Assembly (NCBI RefSeq): GCF_022539505.1
Contig: NC_061514.1
Span: 215,411,837-215,475,836, forward strand
Source: Lolium rigidum
Taxonomy: Eukaryota; Streptophyta; Magnoliopsida; Poales; Poaceae
Reading direction: 5' to 3'
DNA: 64,000 nt
Below, piece by piece: positions 31,357 through 43,443 of the stretch (the first letter of the stretch is position 1; each line of letters opens with the position of its first letter). Made by a program: the position numbers and the translations under genes. The notes beneath the pieces are model-generated. The model was not told where the DNA came from and searched no databases. It was given only the letters and a program-made list of their open reading frames with translations.

Positions 31357-34300
31357 CTATCGCCGGAAAATATAAAAAACGAACACAATCAATCACATTG
31401 CATTAACAAGACAACATTCAACAATCAACAACTAACCATGCAGCCAAGGTATAACATACTAAGGACCTATAGATACCACAAAACAACTTTAAGAGTTTTA
31501 ATTTAGAAAACCCCGTTTATTTACCTAGTAAAGGTATGAGTGCATCACAACTTAGCAATTGCCTCTCTCGGTTATCACCATGGTGTAAACCAAATATCCC
31601 CTGGTAGATAACATCATAAAGATGACAAGTGCATTAGTTTGGCATCAAAAACATTCACATTACAATTTGAAACATTTTTGGAAAAGCGGGCGATCATTCT
31701 CCCTATTTTATAAAGCTTACATAACGCTACACAAAAATAGGAAGCAAATGATATGCCTCACCTTTTGAAAACTTAAGCAAAACAAAAGAGCTATAGTTAA
31801 ATTGCAGAGGTTTTGATTTGCAAGCATAAAACAAAGGTTGCCCATCTCTACTAAAAAGAGTTGGTCAAGGGTTTTAAATAAACCGAAAAGTTTTGCTTCA
31901 ACAATGCATGTCACACATAAACATTACTAACAGCAACATATATGTATGAACAGAGACTAATAATATTTTTCCTAGATAGCTAGTACTAATACAAGACTAA
32001 CCCAATTGGAATCACCCAAAAATATTAATCCTACAAATTTAGGAATTTGTTTGAATCTGACTGTACAGAAAACAAGATCTGTAAGCCATAAATCGTAGAA
32101 AAATCCTAAAAATATGAGACCACTGGCATTTGAAAGATTTTTAAACAGAGATGCACACACAATTGGATTTGGGTTCAAATTATTTCTGAAACCCTCACAA
32201 ATGGATTGACAAGATTACTGCATGTTTATACCATTTGCTTTACCTCCGGAGTTACAGAACAGATAAATGTTTGAAACTTGTTTGAGAAGATTAAGAAAAC
32301 ATTCATTAGTCCTACAGAACTGGAATCACTCAATTAGATTTAAATAGGGATTTTTGGTGATTTAAAAACTAACAGCCATGTCTGCAGAACACACAGAACA
32401 AGTTTAATTCACCAAAAATCGTACATAACTCATAAAAATATGAAGTCAGTTGCAGCTGAAAGGTATTGAAAAGGTGGTTCTTACCCAACTGGTTTCATCC
32501 GAAAATTCGTTCCCAAGCTCCTGGTTTAATTCGACAAAGTCAGATCTGACCAGATCTTGATCTGTGAACCATTTCATTTTCAGGAGGTCAATCGAAGTGA
32601 AACCACCGCCAAAATGAAGGTACTGAAGAGAGCTTTCACCTACAGTTGAGTTAGTTCAAAAAGGTTTTGTGAAACGGAACAAATCTAACAAACAGTGAAT
32701 CTGCATGTTTACAGAACTTTATTTACCACGGACAATCCGTAAAGAATTTGAGGATGAGACCAACGCCAAGTTGTAGATCTTTCCCATATCTAACTGTGGA
32801 ACTTTGAATCACTCGATTTGGATCTGCACACGAGATTTGGTGGATTTTACAAGTTCGTACCAGAATCTGAAACAGCAAAATTACAGTAAATTACTGCAAG
32901 GTTTTGGACGAACTTTGCTCAAGAACTTCAGATCTGAGGATAGCTCAACCTTCTCCATGCTTGGACCAACATGCACCTGCATCAAGATCCAATCTTGTGA
33001 GAGGAGAAAGGAGAAATAGAGCTGGATTCATCCAAGGTTAGGGGAGAAGAGAGGGAGAGGGAGGCTCTCATGGTGAGGGGAAGCTTGAGGGAGGAGGGAG
33101 CTTCATTTTGGAGTGCCTTCCATGGCCATGGACGGCCATGGAGCTAAGGAGGAGCAGCAGCTTGTGGTGGAGGTCAGGGAGAGAGTGTGAGGGAGTGGAG
33201 AGTGAGAAAAATGAGCCAAAGGGGAGGTGGAGTGGCCGGCCAACCTCCTTATAAAGAGGGAGGATGGTGGCTGCCTCCTTTTTGATTGGTCAAGGATGGT
33301 GGCTGCCCAATTAATTGTTTGGTTAGGCGGGAGGTCAAGGCTTGTAAGAGAAGAAAGTGGGGATGAAGAAATTTCAGCTCATTCATGCCAAGAGTTTGGC
33401 ATGGCCGGCTATTTCTTCTTGACAAACACAAGTGATCATGCAAGATGCAAATGCCACCTTATGTAAGTCGACCAAGGTTGAGGGTTGGGATGGTTAGCTG
33501 GGAGTGGCTTGGTGATGCCTTCAAATTAGGAAGAGAGATGATAATAAACATTGGTGCCAATGTTGAAGAATAAAGCAATTTGATCAAATTATCAATTTGT
33601 CCAAGAGATGGTGGTGGTGATGGTGGTCTAGACACTTGCAGAGCAAGACTAAGAGAGATGGTGAGTGAAATAACCATATACTCACAAGGATGAATATGGT
33701 GACATGGATCTCCAATTCATGAGGTCAAGGTGATGATGGAAAGAGATAGAGGAGTGAGGTATGTATGATGAAATATAAGTTGCTCTTCAAATAAGAGGTC
33801 AATTGGGAGTGGGTTGAAATACTCCCTGAGTCAAGGGTTTAGTTGAAAAGAGAAGGAGTCCATAGAAAGTATCAAGAGATCATCTACTTGATCAAGAATT
33901 TGTGGATGAAGGAACATTATGGGGTAGATCAGAGGTGTACACAAGAGGTGCAAGAGTTTTCATTTGAAATAGAACTTATTTGAAAAGTATTTGAAACACC
34001 TCAATTGTCAAGGGACAATTGGGAATGAACTCAAGTGGAATGGAATTTGAAAATGTTGAGAGATCTAGTTGGAACATAGGAGTTCAAAATATTCTACTTA
34101 CTTTCTCTAGTAAAGTAGAGTCTTTCTCCAATGTAAAAATAAGCAAGAGGGAAAACAAGAAATGGTATAGGTATCATAAACAAGCCTTTTGCTGAAAACA
34201 AAACAAGATAGAAAATAATGTTTTAGAAGTCAGTACGTGGTAGAAATGGGATGAGAAAAAAAACCCATTTCAGCTTCTTCGTTTTGTTTGAAGAAATTTC

Positions 34301-35098
34301 TCGAAAATATTTAATAAAACTAGAAGTAGTTTTGTACTCAAAACTAGAGAAGGAAAACAGTAGGGTTTTTGAGGAGGAAAACTAATTTAGAGAGGAGTGT
34401 TCTCAAGGGTAGATGATGGCTACAAAATGTACCCATCATTCCACTCTTGGTTTTGTGAAGATTAAACTTGAATAATCACAAGAGGCAAAAGTACAAGTGA
34501 TCTTGAGGTTAAACATTTGATAGGGTTCAAGATCAATGGAGTATAAGAGTTGCAAGAGTAGAATAGGTCATGCAAGACGTGGAAGTTACAGATGGTATTG
34601 CACAGATGAGATCAATTGCCAAAGTCTGGACATCTTAAGCCTGTCGACACAGATGGTCGACATGGCCTCAAAACCAACAAGGACGAGTGGGTGTAAGAGA
34701 GGGATGTAGCTAGGGGTAGACGATCCCTAGTTTTGAATTAAGGATGATTGAGCTATCTTGTACCACAAAGAGAAAAATCAAGATGGCACACTCATGTTGT
34801 CATCAGGAGAGAGGTTTGATGTAGTAACAAGGAAAACAATTTTTCCTAAGCCACACATGTGTTTTATTTGGTGAGTTGCTTGTTTAACCACTAGGGGTGT
34901 TGTTCTAAGAGGTAGCTCAAGACAAAACTCAACAGGCAAATCAAGACAATTCATGTACCAACAGATCAAGGCAATTCATCATAACCAATAGATCAAGGCA
35001 ATTCATCTTAATTAGTCTAAAGAAAAAGTTTTTGTTCCCCCTAATTTTTGTATTAAGGGCAAATAAACAAGTTTGCAAAAGTGGGGCGTTACACCTGA

Positions 35099-35146
35099 AG
35101 ACTCAAGATCAGGTGTAGTTTGCCCGCTCACTTTGTAACTGGTATA
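35099..35146 (+). other. Element C internal domain, third part
   Basis: Only 48 bases separate solo LTRs D and E. They end in GTATA (35142-35146), the left target duplication of E. Confidence 0.75.
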
Positions 35147-35829
35147 TGTAACATCTCAAATTTCAAATAAAGGAGGAAGAACCATTCCAAGTATCCAAAA
35201 TTCAGAACCAACAAAAACTTCTACTTTGCATATAGTACCCTGCATAGGACTTGTGCATTTTGAGTGATATGCCATGATGATTGTTACTTTGTGTATGTGA
35301 TGAACTCCAAAACCCTAGAGTGATCAAGTGATCATCATAAATCAAATCCATCAAAAAGAGAAAGAAATCAAATAAGAGAAAACCCTAAAAACCCTAACAT
35401 ATGGCTTATGCCATTTTTGCAAATTTTGACCCTAGACCCTTTTGACTTCACCATTAATTGTAATATGCTATTAGATGGTTATTACAACTTTGGGGAAATC
35501 AAAGAAATACCATTTGAATCAAATCCAAATTCAATTTTGGCTCACATGAGATAATGGTCATTTCTGACTTTTATAGTCTGGTCACCACTTTGAGCCTCTC
35601 TATTTCAAGTTTTCTAAACCAAACAAATCCAACTCTTGGCTTGTCATCCAAGTACACAACAAGGTGAACAACTTTTGTGAAGATCATCTTACCAAAATCT
35701 TTCTGGATCAAGAGATAGGAGCAAGAAAAGATGAGACTTTGAAACAGATTCAACAATCTCCATTTTCAAAATGTGATCAAATCCTGCCAAACCTTGACCA
35801 CCAATTGACCTAGCCATGCTCCCCTGACC

Positions 35830-36780
35830 TAACCCTACCTAGCCCATGCAAGAGATCAACATGGACACGACCAGAACATGCATGGCTGGCCATGGCCATG
35901 ACGATCCCGTTCCACCTCGACACGCCTCCCCTCTCTTCTCTCCACGGCAGCCCTCACCACCATGTCCAATAGCTAGCCCTTGATCTCCTGGATTCACCAG
36001 TACGCGCCGTTGATCGCGAGGACGACGACAGGACCCGGACGACGCGCGCCCAGGTACGCCCAGGTACGCCGCGAGCGGCATGGGCGACGTCACTGGCGCA
36101 CGGACGCGCGCGACACGGCCACGCGGCGCTCGCCAAATCTCGCCGTACCCCGACCATATCCGCGCACCCTGGTACCCTCCTCGCCACGCGGAGCTCACCG
36201 GACACGCTCGCGTCATGCCTTGGCGACCACGGCCGCCGGAGAGGACGAACGCGCCCGCCACGGCCGCGACAGTACACGCGCCCGCCCGACCACCGTACGC
36301 CACCGTTTACCGCGCCGTTGACGCTCCGAGGACCGCGGTGACGTCGTGAACACGACCCCGTCGTCGCCTAGCCCTCTAGCCCACCGGAGCGGCCGCGCCC
36401 TTGTCGACTTGCCACAGCACCCACGGCACCCTCACGCGCCTATAAAAGGAGACCTCCCTCGACGATCCAAGCACACCACCATGACCACCTCTCACCACCG
36501 CTTCGCCTAGCACCGTTAGCCACCTCAATCGTCGCCGGAGCAAGCTCAATCGGAAGATCGGAGCCGCGGAAGCTCGCAGCAATCGCCGTCGATCCGGACC
36601 TCCCCGAGCGACGCCACCGCTACGAGGCCGCTTCGCCGTCGTCCACCACGTCCCCAAGCACACCGACCAACCCTAGCCGGAGCCACGGTGAGCCTCCGAC
36701 CCCCTACCGCCGCCGTGCCAGAGCTCCTCTCTCGCCGTCGACGACGATGAACGTGCGCCGTTAGATCCTGTTCTAATCCA
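35830..36780 (+). other. GC- and CpG-rich island in E LTR
   Basis: Dense CG dinucleotides, TATAAAAGG at 36441-36449 and a splice-donor match CACG|GTGAGC near 36686. ORFs through it on both strands (up to 154 residues) are Arg/Pro/Ala-rich, overlap each other and lack domains; I do not call them genes. Same arrangement as 11215-12000 in C. Duplicate at 50244-51194. Confidence 0.5.
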
Positions 36781-37686
36781 ACGCGCCTCATTGATCCATA
36801 CCTCTTCGGGCGTTATGAGTCACTGACGGGTGGAGCCCCTTGTCAGGCAGCCCACGCGTGCATGGATGCGTGGTGGGCTGGCCTTTGGCCGTTTTAAACG
36901 TTTGGGCCCAGTTAGTTTTCCCGCCGGCCTTTTTAATTCAAATCTCGTTTAATAATTTTAGTTTGAATTCAATACTGAACCCAACTTTGAAAATACATAG
37001 AATCTGTTTGGCTTAACCAAATTTAACAAACTTTATATCTTTGGAAAGCTAGTAAAAAGTTCTACAATTTGCCACTGGTCTCACGTCGAGATTCATTGTA
37101 GAAATAAAATGATAAAAAGAAGAAGGCAGGGACTTTTTCTTATTCAAATAATTCTTAAAAATCAACCAAAATAGATATTAAGTTAATTCCAACTTCTATA
37201 GCTCACATTTGACTTACACTAATTGTTTCTGCAAGAAAATGGTGTGGTCACTTTGCATGATCATGCCCTAGTTTAATTAATGGACAATATAGCTAGTTTA
37301 GTTAAGTGATATTGTCCAAAACTATTATGTAAATCTTATGAAGTATTTTACTTCATTTAAATAATTGTCTCAAATGAATTCATGCGATGTTTGCACCCCT
37401 GGTCCAAACACTCCTATATGAACATTTGGAGATTTAAATCATTTGTAGAATTATTAAATGGCATGAGGTGGTCTACCTCATTTAAATCATTTTCTTCAAT
37501 AATGATAATGAATGGTTGACTTGGGTCAACATAAGTTCATGTCTTATTGTTGAGAAATTAAACCTTAAGAAGTTTTCAATGAGAGGAAATTATTCCTCAA
37601 GAACCATATGGAATTTACTTATCACATATGAATGAGAGGAAATTATTTTTTTCTCAAGTCACCCAACCAATGCACCTACTTATTTC

Positions 37687-37908
37687 ATGTGTGTGCTTAG
37701 CATAGCTTGTGTGAGTAATGATGTGCTTAGTCTAGCTTTGAGCTTGTTTAGTGATTATACTTCGTATTCAAATTTAGACGCTAGCACCGGAGACTACCAA
37801 GAGGAAGAAGGATTCTACCCAGAAGAAGAAGAAGAAAACCTCGAGAACTACCAAGGCAAGCTAATACTCTTGCAAAGTGCAAAGCCCTCCTTGGGCAAGG
37901 CACCATGA
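37687..37908 (+). CDS. Small acidic ORF in E LTR
   Basis: 73 residues. After a GACGCTAG acceptor-like site (AG 37783-37784) it reads STGDYQEEEGFYPEEEEEN and then NYQGKLILLQ. The upstream part may be intron. It parallels the acidic ORF of C (12626-12831), including the identical acceptor context GACGCTAG. Identical copy at 52102-52323. Unknown function. Confidence 0.4.
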   Translation: MCVLSIACVSNDVLSLALSLFSDYTSYSNLDASTGDYQEEEGFYPEEEEENLENYQGKLILLQSAKPSLGKAP

Positions 37909-38509
37909 CTCTTACCTTTCTTCATACAAGCCTATCTTATTTTTACACCATACAAGTCTTACATGTTGTGTTTTCAAAGATTGATTTCAAAGGGTATAGG
38001 TGAATCAAGTCACTAGAGTAGCAAAGTTAGTCTTATAGATAGCAAAGCAATGTAGCACCCCTCATGATTGGTGCTAGTGCTAAAGTACTAAAATTTGACT
38101 ACTTTAGATGGGAACATATGACTTGGTGAATTTTGAAACCTTGGAATGATGAAACATTCCATTGAATGATTTGAGGTTGTTTATGAACAAGAGAAGATGG
38201 TAATTTTTGAGGAAAACCTGATATTGGTTTGAATGCGATACCTTTCCAATTTTTGAGTACCCCCACAATACCTGATTATGGGTAGGGCTTAACTGGAAGT
38301 TTGTGCATCTTAGTATGGGTTCCCTCTGAACACACATCATAGGGGTTATGCCGAGGCTGCCTCCGTTGTTGAGAAATGATGTGAATTGAGGTGAAATTGT
38401 ACGGCCAAGCCCTGTGCAGTTCCCAGGTTAACAGTTGGTTTTCACTGGGAGGCCAAGCTCATGGGGAGAGGTGCTCATACTAGGATGTGTAAGCGAAAGG
38501 TTATGGTTG

Positions 38510-38514
38510 ATGAT
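38510..38514. repeat. Target duplication of F, left (ATGAT)
   Basis: ATGAT before TGATACGTC; repeated at 52925-52929 in the second block and matched by 59777-59781 after the 3' LTR. Confidence 0.93.
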
Positions 38515-40219
38515 TGATACGTCTCCGACGTATCGATAATTTCTTATGTTCCATGCCACATTATTGATGATATCTACATGGTTTATACATACTTTATGTC
38601 ATATTTATGCGTTTTCCGGAACTAACCTATTGACGAGATGCCGAAGGGCCAGTTGCTGTTTTCTGCTGTTTTTGGTTTCAGAAATCCTAGTAAGGAAATA
38701 TTCTCGGAATCGCACGAAATCAACGCCCAACATCTTAGGATCACGCGAAGCTTCCAGAACACCCGAGAGAGGCCGCAGGGGGGCCACTGGGCCACCAGAC
38801 GCCAGGGTGGCGCGGCCCAGGCCTTGGCCGCGTCCCCCTAGTGTGTCACCGCCTCGTCGACCCTCCGACTCCGCCTCTTCGCCTATTTAAAGGTCCCTGA
38901 CCTAAAACCTCGATACGGAAAAAGCCACGGTACGAGAAACCTTCCAGAGCCGCCGCCATCGCGAAGCCAAGATCTGGGGGACAGGAGTCTCTGTTCCGGC
39001 ACGCCGCCGGGACGGGGAAGTGCCCCCGAAGGCTCCTCCATCGACACCACCGCCATCTCCATCAACGCTGCTGTCTCCCATGAGGAGGGAGTAGTTCTCC
39101 ATCGAGGCTCGGGGCTGTACCGGTAGCTATGTGGTTAATCTCTCTCCTATGTGCTTCAATACAATAATCTCATGAGCTGCCATACATGATTGAGATTCAT
39201 ATGATGATGCTTGTAACCTAGATGTCATTATGCTAGTCAAGTGGGTTTTACTTATGTGATCTCCGGAGACTCCTTGTCCCACGTGTGTAAAGGTGACAAG
39301 TGTGTGCACCGTGTGGGTCTCTTAGGCTATATTTCACAGAATACTTATTCACTGTTACGAATGGCATAGTGAAGTGCTTATTTATATCTCTTTATGATTG
39401 CAATGTGTTTTGTATCACAATTTATCTATGTGCTACTCTAGTGATGTTATTAAAGTAGTTTTATTCCTCCTGCACGGTGTAATGGTGACAGTGTGTGCAT
39501 CCGTGTTAGTACTTGGCGTAGGCTATGATTATGATCTCTTGTAGATTATGAAGTTAACTATTGCTATGATGGTATTGATGTGATCTATTCCTCCTACATA
39601 GTGTGAAGGTGACAAGTGTGCATGCTATGTTAGTACTTGGTTTAGTTGTGTTGGTCTCGTTATGCACTCTAAGGTTATTTAAATATGAACATTGAATATT
39701 GTGGAGCTTGTTAACTCCGGCATTGAGGGTTCGTGTAATCCTACGCAATTAGTGGTGTTCATCATCCAACAAGAGAGTGTAGAGTATGCATTTATCTATT
39801 CTGTTATGTGATCAAAGTTGAGAGTGTCCACTAGTGAAAGTCTAATCCCTAGGCCTTGTTCCTAAATATCGCTATCGCTGCTTGTTTACTCGTTTTATTG
39901 CGTTACTACTCGCTTGTTTACTCGTCCCGGGCAAAGCACTTTTCTCGGTGCCGTTGCCACCTGCTCATACTTATTTATACCACATGTATTTCACTATCTC
40001 TTCGCCGAACTAGTGCACCTATTAGGTGTGTTGGGGACACAAGAGACTTCTTGCTTTGTGGTTGCGGGGTTGCATGAGAGGGATATCTTTGACCTCTTCC
40101 TCCCCGAGTTCGATAAACCTTGGGTGATCCACTTAAGGGAAACTTGCTGATGTTCTACAAACCTCTCGCTCTTGGAGGCCCAACACCGTCTACAAGAATA
40201 GAAGCACCCGTAGACATCA
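38515..40219 (+). repeat. Element F 5' LTR (first block)
   Basis: TGATACGTCTCCGACG...GTAGACATCA, 1,705 bases. Compared with 52930-54638 and 58081-59776 most differences fall at CTG, CAG or CCG sites. Confidence 0.9.
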
Positions 40220-40426
40220 AGCTATTTTCCGGCGCCGTTAGCCGGGGAGGAAAGGTAAATGGCTCTCATACTTCGGTCCCGTGTAAAGTACTTTCTCGTT
40301 GCCGTTGTGTGTGTGCTCGAAGCTATTTCCTTTAGATCCCGCAATTGCATCTTTTTGTTTCTTGTTTACACTAGTTAGGCATAATGGACAACAATGAGCT
40401 TCTTATTCTATTTCCTGATTTAAGAC

Positions 40427-41095
40427 ATGGATGGTTTGATGCGAAAATTAAAAAAACCCATGGAACATATTAGTATGAACACTTTGAATACCATTGTTGC
40501 TAATGATATGGAAAATTCTAAGCTTGGGGAAGCTGGTTTTGATGAGCATGATCTTTTTAGTCCCCCAAGCATTGAGGAGAAAATTTACTTTGATGATACT
40601 TTGCCTCCCATTTATGATGATTATAATGATAGTAGCCTTTTGGTGCCACCTGTTATGGAGGATAAATTTAGTTATGATTACAATATGCCTCCTATATTTG
40701 ATGATAGCAATTTTGTTGAATTTGCTCCCACTATTACTAATAAAATTGATTATGCTTATGTGGAGAGTAATAATTTCATGCATGAGACTCATGATAAGAA
40801 TGCTTTATGTGATAGTTATATTGTTGAGTTTGCTCATGTTGCTACTGAAAGTTATTATGAGAGAGGAAAATATGGTTGTAGAAATTTTCATGTTACTAAA
40901 GTGCCTCTCTATGTGCTGAAAATTTTGAAGCTACACTTGTTTTATCTTCCTATGCTTGTCACTTTGCTCTTCATGAACTTGTTTATTTACAAGATTCCTA
41001 TGCATAGGAAGCATGTTAGACTTAAATGTGTTTTGAATTTGCCTCTTGATGCTCTCTTTTGCTTCAAATACTATCTCTTGCGAGTGCAGCATTAA
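40427..41095 (+). CDS. Element F internal protein (first block)
   Basis: 222 residues. N-terminal two-thirds acidic, with repeated Pro-Pro-Ile/Met-Tyr/Phe-Asp-Asp units (EEKIYFDDTLPPIYDDYND, EDKFSYDYNMPPIFDDSN); C-terminal third hydrophobic and basic (LKILKLHLFYLPMLVTLLFMN). No zinc knuckle, protease or polymerase motif. A 29-residue frame starting MDNNELLILFPDLRHGW (40384) overlaps its start. Proteins of this kind are carried by abundant non-autonomous gypsy elements of Triticeae grasses; function is unknown to me. Confidence 0.65.
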   Translation: MDGLMRKLKKPMEHISMNTLNTIVANDMENSKLGEAGFDEHDLFSPPSIEEKIYFDDTLPPIYDDYNDSSLLVPPVMEDKFSYDYNMPPIFDDSNFVEFAPTITNKIDYAYVESNNFMHETHDKNALCDSYIVEFAHVATESYYERGKYGCRNFHVTKVPLYVLKILKLHLFYLPMLVTLLFMNLFIYKIPMHRKHVRLKCVLNLPLDALFCFKYYLLRVQH

Positions 41096-41897
41096 AACTG
41101 CAGAGCCCATCTTAATGGCTATAAAGAAAGCACTTCTTGGGAGATAACCCATGTGTTTATTTTGCTACAGTACCTCTATTTTTTATTTGTGTCTTGGAAG
41201 TTGTTACTACTGTAGCAACCTCTCCTTATCTTATTTTTGTGCTTTGTTGTGCCAAGTAAAGTCTTTGATAGTAAAGTGAATACTAGATTTGGATTACCGC
41301 GCAGCTATGCATTTCTTTTCTGTCACGAATTTCGGCCTCGCCTCTCTGTAGGTAGCTCGTAAAATTAAGCCAATTTACGTGCGTGATCCTCAGATATGTA
41401 CGCAACTTTCATTCAATTTGGGCATTTTCATTTGAGCAAGTCTGGTGCCTCAATAAAATCCATCTTTACGGACTGTTCTGTTTTGACAGATTCTGCCTTT
41501 TATTTCGCATTGCCTCTTTTGCTATGTTGGATGAATTTCTTTGATCCATTAATGTACAATAGCTTTATGCAATGTCCAGAAGTGTTAAGAATGATTGTGT
41601 CACCTCTGAACATGTTAATTTTTATTGTCCACTAACCCTCTAATGAGTTGTTTCGAGTTTGGTGTGGAGGAAGTTTTCAAGGGTCAAGAGAGGAGGATGA
41701 TATACTATGATCAAGAAGAGTGAAAGCTCTAAGCTTGGGGATGCCCCGCTGGTTCATCCCTGGATATTTTAAGAAGACTCAAGCATCTAAGCTTGGGGAT
41801 GCCCAAGGCATCCCCTTCTTCATCGACAAATTATCGTGTTCCTTCTCTTGAAACTATATTTTTATTCGGTCACATCTTATGTACTTTACTTGGAGTG

Positions 41898-41997
41898 NNN
41901 NNNNNNNNNNNNNNNNNNNNNNNNNNNNNNNNNNNNNNNNNNNNNNNNNNNNNNNNNNNNNNNNNNNNNNNNNNNNNNNNNNNNNNNNNNNNNNNNN
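41898..41997. other. Assembly gap, exactly 100 N
   Basis: A round 100-base run of N is a usual placeholder for a gap of unknown size. It lies exactly between the two 14,320-base blocks. Confidence 0.99.
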
Positions 41998-43261
41998 GGC
42001 CGTTTCCTGCCTCCTGTCCAACTTGATTTTCTGCTTCTCGAGCTCCCTCCTGATACGTGCAAGCTTATATTGATACGCTTGTGACTCCTCAGGTGTAGCC
42101 GTAATGGTCATTGGTTCTGTACCATCAATAGCTCTTGCGACTCGATCCCATACTGCCTGCGGAAATCGCACCATCTCTTGTGTTCCTGGTCCGATATATT
42201 TTGTTTCCAAACCTCGCGCGAGATCTGCGGGATCGACATACGGATTTCCCGCATTGTCGAAAGCCTCTAACGTCGCCGGTCTCCGGCCGGCTTGGTTCTC
42301 CAATTGCGTAGATCCGATGATATTTTGGATTCTGAACCTTGTCGGGTTTGGTGACACCATCATAGAGATTGGTGAAGACCTTTCCAACAGTTGATGGATC
42401 TCGTCGATGAAGTTGAAGTCGCCGATGTCGCTCGAGTCATCGCTATATAGGAGTCCGCAGATGACTCGAAAGACATGTCGCTGAAGATCTTGGCGAGTCT
42501 TTCACTTGCCCCGGAGCCGATGAAGCGTGGCGATGAAGTTTTCTCGTCGCCCGAATCGATTGATGATGCCGAACTTGAAAAATCGGGATCGACCGCCGAT
42601 AATCCCGACGAGATCGGAATTTCGAGACGATACGCTCCTTCTTTCTCGACGCGGAAGTGGAACTTTCCAAACGTCATCTCCATGGGCTCCTCCGCATACG
42701 CATATGCATCCAAACGGGAGGGCGAGTGAGGAACGAAATCAACTAGACCAGCTTCGATCCGTTTACCTCTCGTCCATTCCGTTGCTTCCAGCTGATGAAG
42801 TCGACGATCTTGAACGTGCCATCGAGATCAGCCTCCTTGACACCTCTAATCCCTGGCCGTATGGCGCCAATTGACAAGGGATTAACTTATCAATGCCTAC
42901 AGCATTGTAGACTAGGGTTTTAGTCGGAAGTAGAGGGCAAGTAGATCTCGAAGGTTTCAAACTCGAAAAGTACTCGACGGTGTAAAAACTAGGGTTGCAT
43001 GGCACAATGAATCGATGCTCTCTTTGTCCCTCGACTCCCCCTTATATAGGAGGTGGAGTTGAGGGATTCATAATACACAAGTTACAGAGTCCGGGAGGGT
43101 TTCTAACCTGTCCCGCAAGATTACAAGTAATACTTCCTAATACAACTCTAGCTTTCCTTAATAGCAACTTGGGCTTCCGAATCTTCTTATTCTTCCAGTC
43201 ATGGGCTTTCAGTAAACCCCGGGTACTATCTTCGGCAGGCCCATTTGGGATGCCTATGTCA
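41998..43261 (-). mobile_element. Second-block copy of G's gag N-terminus and 5' LTR
   Basis: Matches 27578-28834. The partial gag frame 42713-42360 breaks after 117 residues where the first block has a longer frame, because of small indels near 42395-42420. LTR at 42872-43261 (390 bases), then GCGAG (43262-43266). Confidence 0.9.
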
Positions 43262-43266
43262 GCGAG

Positions 43267-43443
43267 AAGGCATACTAACTTGGTCTAACCTTGTAATATA
43301 ATCGCGCTAACCTCGAGGATATATTCTTGAAACCACCTTCTAGCACACCGTCTAACAAGCTGAGAGAACAATAGCGTCAAAGCCAAGCTACATCACATGG
43401 TTCATCTGGTCCTCATCAATGTGAAGCTCATGAAGACATCTGA
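43267..43443 (+). other. Second-block copy of C internal part
   Basis: Matches 28840-29016. The left duplication of D reads TCTGA here (43439-43443) rather than CCTGA. Confidence 0.85.

Larger units (their letters stand above)
29017..35093 (-). repeat. Element D: solo LTR, 6,077 bp, CCTGA target duplication
   Basis: Read on the - strand it begins TGTAACGCCCC (35093) and ends GGGGTCCCCACA (29017). CCTGA precedes (29012-29016) and follows (35094-35098), so it is an LTR left by LTR-LTR recombination. Its last about 220 bases are nearly the same as the end of C's LTR (14395-14610) and its first about 80 resemble the start, so it belongs to a related family. A TATA-like CTTTATAAG is at 33248-33256. 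ORFs inside are short with no recognised domain. The copy at 43444-49521 is the same locus if the blocks are a false duplication. Confidence 0.9.
38515..41897 (+). mobile_element. Element F, first-block copy, ends at the gap
   Basis: 5' LTR 38515-40219, primer site near 40229, ORF 40427-41095 and part of the 3' untranslated internal region. The sequence stops at the N run in mid-element. It is the same as 52930-56317 apart from scattered small differences, so it is best read as a redundant copy of the full F described at 52930-59776. Confidence 0.88.

Noticed and set aside
35383..35400. Telomere-like ACCCTAAAAACCCTAAC
   Set aside because: Only two imperfect units within an LTR; too short for a telomeric repeat.
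35839..36349. Overlapping ORFs of 89-154 residues on both strands in the GC-rich part of E
   Set aside because: Composition-driven open frames (Arg/Pro/Ala-rich) on both strands with no domain; repeated unchanged in the second block only because the DNA is repeated.
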